From Lunasporangiospora selenospora (taxonomy: Eukaryota; Mortierellomycota; Mortierellomycetes; Mortierellales; Mortierellaceae), in assembly GCA_015680635.1 (NCBI GenBank), contig JAABOA010000002.1, forward strand, positions 19,894-63,302: a stretch of DNA of 43,409 bases, in the 5' to 3' direction. The notes under the pieces are model-generated. The model saw nothing but the letters and a program-made list of their open reading frames with translations, was not told the origin of the DNA and did not search any database. The position numbers and the translations under genes were made by a program. Of this stretch, positions 37,401-43,409 are shown in pieces. Each line of letters starts with the position of its first letter. Position 1 is the first letter of the stretch.

Positions 37401-37861
37401 TGCTTGCCTCCTCGCCCACATCGATCTCACCACCATCGATATCGCCGGCTCTTCCAGCCTCTTCAACTCCAACTTCACCTTTCTCAAAAGCAACGTCGGC
37501 TATGCCAAGCTCTTCTTCATCGTCCAGCATTACCCGTCCTCGCGGACTGAGTCGATCGATCACATCGCCAGATGTTCCTGTTGCTGAGCTTGGAGCAATG
37601 CTGCTTCAGCACCAACAAGAGCTAGAGCAAGGAATGGAACGGATGAGTAAGGCACAAGAGTCAGTGCGTGCTCTCGCGGCGATGAGAAGAGTCAGTCTCC
37701 AGAAGGTTAGATTCCAAGATCAAGGACAAGAACATAGCCCAGCCCTAAACCAGAGTCAAAACCAAAATCAGAGTCAGAGTCAGAGTCAGAGTCAGAGTCA
37801 GAGTCAGGTCCAGGACCACGATAACACCCAAGATCAACCTAAAGATCAGCCCCAGGACTAG
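30529..37861 (+). CDS. P4-ATPase phospholipid flippase, DNF1/2 type
   Basis: Six exons: 30529-30777, 31852-33042, 33148-33302, 33404-34302, 34399-35251, 35368-37861; 1946 residues, longer than yeast Dnf1 (about 1570). Exon 1 ends in RRRIYLNLTPES and YPTNKIRTS; exon 2 resumes with KYDLFSFIPKNLFEQFRRIA, the conserved P4 entry to TM1, which proves the long first intron. The actuator motif is LDGETNLKIR (near 357), the phosphorylation site FSDKTGTLTQN (Asp near 597), the hinge LTGDKTETAINIG (about 914) and GDGANDVSMIQEA (about 1037). Ten membrane segments can be placed, the last ending near 1310. A DNF-like insert (about 185-310) precedes the actuator. The roughly 635-residue Ser-rich cytosolic tail ends in SQ repeats. 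Such pumps move phosphatidylcholine, phosphatidylethanolamine or glycosylceramides to the cytosolic leaflet, usually with a CDC50-family partner that is not in this window. Confidence 0.96.
31209..31254. repeat. (CT)n microsatellite, first tract
   Basis: About 22 uninterrupted CT units inside flippase intron 1. On the opposite strand it reads as GA. Confidence 0.95.
31386..31437. repeat. (CT)n / CTTTCT microsatellite, second tract
   Basis: The tract is CTCTCTTTCT-type units followed by about 11 pure CT units and a C run, about 130 bp after the first CT tract within the same intron. Confidence 0.9.
35268..35293. repeat. (CCA)n trinucleotide run in flippase intron 5
   Basis: About eight tandem CCA/CAC units, lying 17 nt after the GTAAGT donor of the intron 35252-35367. 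It is non-coding in this model. Confidence 0.85.
37769..37806 (+). repeat. (CAGAGT)n hexanucleotide repeat coding for Ser-Gln
   Basis: About six perfect units in frame near the flippase C-terminus encode alternating Ser and Gln, followed by a degenerate Gln/Asp-rich end. The length is likely variable between strains. Confidence 0.92.
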
Positions 37862-39314
37862 TCTATTGGACCGTTGACCGTGGGCATAGGTTATCAAAAA
37901 TTGGCTGAATGGAGGTAGATCATGCTCAAGATAACGACAATACACTCCTTCGTGCGATGGAGGAAGATGGAGGACCAGCGGGTGCGAGTACTCTTCGTGC
38001 AATGCAACTTCGAGGCCTGTGCCATATATGGGGAAGAGACAAAGGAGTACATCTTGTGGGTCATCTCTATGCCCCGGGTCGCTGAGATATTCCAACCTGT
38101 GCTCTGTACCTTTTTCTCAATGTTTCACTGTACACTATTCAGTTTAGTATCTTCATATTGTAATACATTATTCTCAAGTTATCAGTACAAATCCAAGTTT
38201 GCCTGGGAGTGAGGGACCCGTTAGATCCAGAGAATCGTTAACAGACATCTCGATAGGGTCCAAGTCTAGGCTTGACCAATATGCATTAGAGCCTCTCCCG
38301 TCGCGAGTAGAAGAGACATAAACTGCGGAGATCGGGTTTTCTTCAGGAAGAATGTTCTTCGAAACGAAGTTTACTATTGTTGGCAAATGGGCGGCGACGA
38401 CGAAAGGAACAAACGCCCGAACGACCAAAACAAACGTCGATTAAAAGCGCAAAGGACCCGAGAGCACAGTCTATTCTCCGACTTTTTCACGGATAGTATG
38501 CGGGCCGTGGGGAAAAAAACTCTCATGGTCAATGCCTCAAAGCCATTGTTGTCGCACTCAATGTCAATGCGTGGAAAAGTATGCTGTTAGCGAGAGCACA
38601 AAGTCGTGGGTTAAAATCCTGCGCCCATGCCCGCTTTGTGTTCTGGTTCATGGAAATGGTTTGTGATGCACGGCCGGTCTTTGAAAACTACCGAGAAGTG
38701 TTAAACTGCGCTCATCTCGACCGCTATGGCTCCTGCATCCCAGGATTTCACTGCACTGTTGATTTGTGCAACCCTGCTGCACAAAGTCAGTCAATGATGT
38801 TAAATTTTGTCGGGCCGAGCCCAAACATGGACCCAATGAGATGCTGAATGAAAGAGGAGTGTCGGTCCTCAAACACTTTTACATCTTCAGCCATCCGTGC
38901 ATTGAACCGATATTCTTGTTTTACAGCGGTTATGCAGCAGTAGTCGCTCATCGCATGGTCGGGGAACCGATATTTTTGACCCAAATGAAATAGAGCATAC
39001 CTAGAGAAATAGCACACCTCTTTGTCTTCTGTTGCGTATCAAACTGTCAACCATTGCTGGACCGTTGGTTCTCCGCTTAGTCCCTCATCCTCTTGTACCA
39101 TCAGATTTATCTCAACCCTTTCGTCGCGCACAAACATTCAGGACAGTCATGGACTTCGTCTCGGGTTCTTCAATTCCAGAGTATAAATAACCCGTCTTCT
39201 TTTCTCCTTCCTCTCTCCAAAACCAGACTTCCTTCCTTCTTCCCACACAGCAAACCTTCCTTTCAGGGTCAAGACTCAGCACCAACCCTCAAGAATCTAC
39301 ATCTCTACTCGAAA
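37862..39314. other. 1.45-kb region without a supportable gene, ending in a promoter
   Basis: The first part is the 3' flank of the flippase gene. The frames of 60-96 codons on both strands between 37920 and 39020 show no recognisable domain and no consistent splice structure. A 15-base near-direct repeat occurs at 38904 and 38964. The last 150 bp hold the TATA box and pyrimidine-rich leader of the small secreted protein gene. Confidence 0.5.
39182..39189 (+). promoter_or_regulatory. TATA box of the secreted beta-trefoil-like gene
   Basis: TATAAATA lies 133 bp before the ATG. It is followed by a CT-rich stretch (about 39194-39247), the usual arrangement for strongly expressed fungal genes. 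It is the clearest TATA element I found in the window. Confidence 0.7.
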
Positions 39315-39821
39315 ATGGTCCGCATTTCTGCTATCTCGTGCATCCTCGCCTCCGTGGTCGTGGCTATCCAAGCCGCCAGCATCCCTTCAGGTGTCTATCG
39401 TATCAAGGACTCTTATGACCAACTTATTACGATGCGATCCCGTAACCCAAATGAGCGCATTGTCCTTCTCCCTCTCTCGAAGAACCCCAAGCGCGATCGC
39501 CTCAACCAGGAGTGGCATGTGACCAAGGCCGATGGCAGCGACCAGGTTTACATCCGTAACAAGCAGACGGGACTCTACCTTTCTGAGCAGCTCGGAATGG
39601 CCAAGCCTACCAATGCGGTGATCCAGTCGAAAGACAAGCATGGCTGGAAGTTGGCCGAGGCTGGTAACAACCTCTCACTTCACTACTACATCAAGACCAG
39701 TAGCTCTGAGGACCTTTTTGTTTCTCAGTCACTCTTGATGATTTACCCTCCTTGGGTTGACCTTCTTGCCAAAAACGAACATTTTAGCCAGGTGTGGAAG
39801 TTTGAGCGCATTAATGCATAA
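39315..39821 (+). CDS. Small secreted beta-trefoil-like protein (ricin-B or protease-inhibitor type fold)
   Basis: A single exon of 168 residues. The N-terminus is a signal peptide of about 20 residues (MVRISAISCILASVVVAIQA), likely cleaved before ASIPSG. The mature part has the spacing of a beta-trefoil: SGVYRIKDSYDQLITMR, then QEWHVTKADGSDQVYIRN, TGLYLS, GWKLAE, DLFVSQS and a closing QVWKFERI. Three such sub-repeats, each closing on a Q/G-x-W-x-[FLV] strand, are typical of ricin-B-like lectins and of fungal trefoil protease inhibitors (I48/I66 types). I cannot choose between carbohydrate binding and protease inhibition. The mature protein has no cysteine, so no disulphide framework is expected. 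The start is the only in-frame ATG before the signal sequence. A good TATA box and a poly(A) signal flank the gene. Confidence 0.85.
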   Translation: MVRISAISCILASVVVAIQAASIPSGVYRIKDSYDQLITMRSRNPNERIVLLPLSKNPKRDRLNQEWHVTKADGSDQVYIRNKQTGLYLSEQLGMAKPTNAVIQSKDKHGWKLAEAGNNLSLHYYIKTSSSEDLFVSQSLLMIYPPWVDLLAKNEHFSQVWKFERINA

Positions 39822-39934
39822 GATGGCCCAGTCAGAATAGAAGGGATACCATACACTTTTTACCAACCTCCCTGCATTCCTCACAAACGCTGTGAATGAA
39901 GATATTACCTCTTTGATTATGAGCATCGATTTGA

Positions 39935-39940
39935 AATAAA
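39935..39940 (+). terminator. AATAAA polyadenylation signal
   Basis: A canonical hexamer, 114 bp after the stop of the secreted trefoil-like gene. Confidence 0.55.
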
Positions 39941-40556
39941 TCTGGCGAAAATACTGCATTGAAAGTGGTCGCAATCGTGAACATGTTTAGTAATAGTGTA
40001 GAGTGGTGCGCTCTTGGATTGTGCCAATTTTCGGAGGTATTTCAAGGGAGAAGGGGGGAGAAGGTCAGAACACTGGCCCACTCTTCATAGGGCACTTCAG
40101 ACCACTTGAATTGCCGAAATACGCGACAGTCGATCGCACATTTTCTTCTTACGTACACCTTCTTTCTTCTCCTACTTGCCTCTCCCTTATCATGATATCA
40201 AAAGCACAATAATGACCCCATATTCTCTGGTTAGGGTATGAAACTACCTATATACCATAGTCCTCTCAACCGCTTTCCAAGTAACATTCCTTTAGAACTT
40301 GCTTTGATTTTAGTTTAGTCCGCTAAGAGGAGCATAGTTCAATGGGAATCAAACATGACGATCAATAAAACAAATGGCTCGAAAGCGAAAAAACGGGCAG
40401 CCACCTTCACCAATATTTGTAAGAATAAGGTTGATGGAACCTGGGCAATGAGACATCAAAAGTAGTACTCCTCAGGCGGTCCAGAAAAGTATGACTTGTC
40501 TCTATAGTAACTCCCCCTTAGCAGATGTAAATACTGCTTCCTTTGGCCCCATTTCC

Positions 40557-40557
40557 G

Positions 40558-40589
<32 letters not shown>
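40557..40589. repeat. T-rich (CTTTTT)n tract
   Basis: A run of T followed by CTTTTT units, about 110 bp beyond the end of the SNAP-like gene. On the minus strand it is A-rich, in the 3' flank of that gene. Confidence 0.8.
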
Positions 40590-40700
40590 ATTTGAAGTGC
40601 TTTGTGCTATGTTCACAATATGATATAGGTTCGGTAGTGTTGGGATGACTGAGGCACAATCCAGGAGAGATGATAGTATATCGATTATTTTCCTTACACT

Positions 40701-42171
40701 TCAGAGCAATTCTGCCCCTTCTAGTCGGGTCTTCTCAGAAAGCAGCAGCTGAACCTGCCAATCAGGGATTCCCCCGGATTTTGAGCGATCGAGTTCCTGA
40801 CATGCTTCCTGAAACATGACTGGGTCGTGTTCTCTTTCTGCTCTTGCCAACCGTTGGAGGGCATTGCTCGCCATGGATCCCTTGAAATCTCCACATATAT
40901 CTCCAAATGTCTGGAGATCGCCCTCGAATACAATCCAGTCTCCGTTAGTTGCTCCCAAGTGCGCCAGAGTAGCATTCACAACATGGTCGCGTGTTGTGAA
41001 CTGCAAAAGTTCACTGCGGCTGGTCTCTGGAATAATGGTATCCTGGTATAAGGCAAATGCTCCAGCAAACTGACTTGTCTGACATAGTAGTTCGGCCTGC
41101 CGGACAGTTGCCTGCAAGTTACGACTATAAGGTATTTGTACCAAGAAACGAAAATATTATGGACAGAGTGAGATCAGTTGGTTTTGACACAAGATCTATA
41201 TAGTGTTGCAACTTTGGACATTGCAAGAAACACGTACCCATCGCCTTCCACCTTGTAAAGCTCTGAGGCTTCACGGTACAGTTCAATGGCTCTCTTGGGA
41301 TCAGTTGGCTTAACAAGGTCCCCCAGTTGGCTGTACAGTTTGGCGGCTCTAGTTCCACCTCGTTCATTCGATTTGAATAGACGTGCTGCGCGCTCTAAAC
41401 AAGGAATTCCAAGGTCTTCTCAATGCCAACAATAGATGTTAGTCTCTCCAGTTCTCGTAGAAATGGACCCAAACTTGTCAAAGAAAACCGTTGGGTTCAT
41501 ACCTAGTCTTTTGGACATGTTGTAGGATTTAAACGCGTCCTCGTAAGCACTTGCAGCGTCAAAGATATTGATAGTGGTTGCGCCTTTTTCATACAACTTG
41601 GCCGCGTCAGTGTAAGCCTTGGCTGCTCCAAGATCTAAGAAGAGATTGAGTATTATGTCAGTAAACCATTCTCAGGCCCACTCTCCCAAAAAATAAAAAA
41701 ATAAAAAATACGTATCAATCACTCACAATCTCTTTTGAGCTTGGCTTGGGAAGCGGTTTGTTTAAATGCCTCTGCTTGGGCCTCATATCCCTGTCCTCCC
41801 TGTACTCCTTGTCCTCCACCAGGCGCCGAACCAGGTGTGACCGTCTGCAGTTCAGAAATCACCCACCACGACTGGAAGGCGCCCAGATATTGACCTGAGC
41901 CATCATTCAGGGACGCGATCTGAAAGAAATAGTAGTCGGTGATAGTATGCTGAGGCACGCGAACTCCTCCTGAGAGGGGGTCTAGTATGTTGCGGGTGAA
42001 CCAGCCGACGACGCCCCGGTTCTGACGGTCACTACTGGCTGCTGGTACAGGGGTCGAAGCGGAAACTGAGCCTTCCACACGAGCGATGTAAAAGGGTCGA
42101 AATGTCTCCTGGCTGGGTTTTGTCTGCACAGCGACGAACGCAGACAAGACAAGGAAAACAAGCGCGAGCAT
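40701..42171 (-). CDS. SNAP (Sec17-like) protein joined to a hydrophobic leader and unknown domain
   Basis: Four exons (42171-41727, 41634-41503, 41415-41238, 41124-40701) give 392 residues. Residues about 135-392 look like a soluble NSF attachment protein: a TPR-like helical array with YEAQAEAFKQTASQAKLKRD, LGAAKAYTDAAKLYEKG, AASAYEDAFKSYNMSKR, DPKRAIELYREASELYK and NLQATVRQAELL, ending in WQVQLLLSEKTRLEGAELL. SNAPs end in Leu and use it to stimulate NSF during SNARE disassembly. The normal first 25 or so SNAP residues are replaced by a segment starting MLALVFLVLSAFVAVQ (signal-peptide-like), then an unknown domain (FRPFYIARVEG, GWFTRNILDP, DYYFFQIASLNDGSGQYLGAF) and a Gly/Gln linker. No stop, no intron signal and no internal ATG separates the two parts before MSKR. 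The alpha/gamma subtype is unresolved. Confidence 0.72.
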
Positions 42172-42423
42172 GGTGTGCGATCGTTTTCCGAGAGATGGAG
42201 GCGCTCCTTGGATTTGATGGTATTCTCGATGCGAATGGTTCTGACCTGAAATGTTCCAAGGCAGCGTGCCAAGCAATTATTCGTTTTCCTCCTCGGTGGC
42301 GTAGATGAGTGACGGGTGGTTAGGCCAGTCTACCAATGGATTTTTTTTCCACCAACGTGTTCAACTGACATTCACGAGCAGGTGCAGATGATATTAGCAT
42401 CCCTATGATCATTACTAGAATGA

Positions 42424-42702
42424 CTAATGCGCATGAACAGGCACTACAAATGTGGAAAGGCCAAGAATGAGACATAAGACAGTCAGAGGAATCTTGAAGA
42501 GGCGCTGGGTTTTCCTTGATAAATCTCTCTCTATGAAGCTCTTGGCCTCGAGCCAGCACAAGAAACTGAGTGGTATATTGGGCGAAGCTCTCTGATGAGC
42601 GTTTTCATATCTGCCATACTTATCAAAGTCCATTTGGTGATACTCGTAAAGATTACAATAACACTGCTCAACTGCCGTTAGGGTAGGGATATTAAACGAC
42701 AT
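42424..42702 (-). CDS. Hypothetical small protein with one C-terminal hydrophobic segment
   Basis: An open frame of 92 codons starting MSFNIPTLTAVEQCYCNLYE and ending with a hydrophobic stretch (IPLTVLCLILGLSTFVVPV). The composition looks more protein-like than that of neighbouring shadow frames. An upstream minus-strand frame (to about 42929, containing IRVPGKIVAIYSVRAIAAIEH) could be another exon of the same gene, joined at a CAT/GTCTGTG donor. No family is recognised and no splice model is firm; it may not be a gene. Confidence 0.25.
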   Translation of the reverse strand: MSFNIPTLTAVEQCYCNLYEYHQMDFDKYGRYENAHQRASPNIPLSFLCWLEAKSFIERDLSRKTQRLFKIPLTVLCLILGLSTFVVPVHAH

Positions 42703-42958
42703 TTATTCAGGCAATCATTAGAAATATTCTCCATGGTGCTAAGACTTTAACACATGTAAGCATACGAATTGACGCGTAGTAACATCAAGTCAGTTGAAAG
42801 CTCACAGACATGCTCGATCGCGGCAATTGCGCGAACCGAGTAGATGGCAACGATTTTTCCAGGAACTCGGATCTCCACGTGCGACCACATTCTAGTTCTA
42901 TCAGGCATGTGCATCAACACAATGAACAAAAGAGATACTGGACAATTACTCTCACTCT

Positions 42959-42970
42959 CCCCCCCCCCCC
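42959..42970. repeat. Poly-C run
   Basis: Twelve consecutive C bases preceded by a CT-rich stretch. Its length is error-prone in sequencing. Confidence 0.8.
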
Positions 42971-43409
42971 ATGCACAGGTATATTACTCTTGCTCCTCCA
43001 AACTTGGCTATTTCATATCAGTAGGAGAGTCTTTGAGCAACGCAAACAACAACGAATCCCATAAAATGCATGTTTTGGAGTCACAGAGGACAATATTTCC
43101 GCGGATGATTGACTCCAAGGTCGTTCTTCAAAATTATTTATAGCACCAGGGATTGGTCATTGCAAAGCGTTCCCAGGAACATTTTTCTCTCTTGTGCAAT
43201 CATGGTAGACTACTCTCGACTACTGTACTGGTCCCAATGGAACATGGAGGATAACAAGAACAACATCACAATGACCCGTCGATATGGCTAAGCAACCAAG
43301 TAACGAGAGCTTTCTTTAAGGTTTAAGAACACAGGACAAGGCAAGGCCAGGGAGCAATGTGGCAATTGCTTACGACCATTTTCAGACTGGCCGGGGCTTT
43401 TAAAATTTG

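Larger units (their letters stand above)
39822..40700. other. Convergent intergenic region
   Basis: This lies between the secreted trefoil-like gene and the SNAP-like gene, which ends toward it. It contains the poly(A) signal and a T-rich (CTTTTT)n tract at 40557-40589. One 69-codon frame at 40003-40212 has no recognisable features. No gene is supported. Confidence 0.5.
42172..43409. other. Right-end region without a firm gene
   Basis: The first part is the upstream flank of the SNAP-like gene. Short minus-strand frames between 42427 and 42929 may be exons of a small membrane protein gene (see the separate entry). A 12-base C run lies at 42959-42970. Nothing is recognised from 43000 to the end. 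Confidence 0.4.

Noticed and set aside
37922-38212. 96-codon plus-strand frame after the flippase gene
   Set aside because: No domain, no splice signals and an unremarkable composition; it lies where the 3'UTR is expected.
38380-38590. Minus-strand stretch reading IDIECDNNGFEALTMR, slightly like the ATP-binding motif of sacsin/HATPase proteins
   Set aside because: The resemblance covers only a few residues, the following sequence does not match, and no gene structure surrounds it.

Overview
The window is nuclear DNA from a filamentous fungus. Nearly all genes carry short GT-AG introns, mostly 60-130 nt, and the gene set mixes standard fungal housekeeping genes with animal-like ones: a class C (GABA-B-like) receptor and an EPG5 autophagy tether, both unknown in budding and fission yeast. 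This combination suggests an early-diverging fungus, most likely Mucoromycota of the Mortierella type. That placement is inferred from gene content, not from a marker gene. All exon models were built by eye from splice signals, with frames checked across every junction; none is supported by RNA data.

Layout, left to right: (1) a secreted or ER-directed PIG-L-type deacetylase on the minus strand (325-2515); (2) a divergent pyridoxal kinase on the plus strand (3279-4812); (3) a 17-exon class C seven-helix receptor with a very long cytoplasmic tail (5731-13821); (4) 132 bp downstream, a 2898-residue EPG5 homologue (13954-22962); (5) convergent to it, a 17-exon UDP-glucose:glycoprotein glucosyltransferase ending in KDEL (23468-30114); (6) divergent from that, a DNF-type P4-ATPase flippase with a 1.07-kb first intron (30529-37861); (7) a stretch of about 1.45 kb with no gene I can support; (8) a small intronless secreted beta-trefoil-like protein (39315-39821); (9) a SNAP (Sec17-like) protein on the minus strand whose frame is joined to a hydrophobic leader and an unknown N-terminal domain (40701-42171); (10) a weak hypothetical frame near the right end.

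Much of the set concerns membranes and secretion: ER glycoprotein quality control (UGGT), lipid asymmetry and vesicle budding (flippase), SNARE recycling (SNAP) and autophagosome-lysosome tethering (EPG5). There is no operon or biosynthetic cluster logic; neighbouring genes are independently promoted. The most unusual items are the receptor with a split PH-like tail, the fungal EPG5, and the SNAP fusion. I saw no tRNA, rRNA, CRISPR array or intact transposon.
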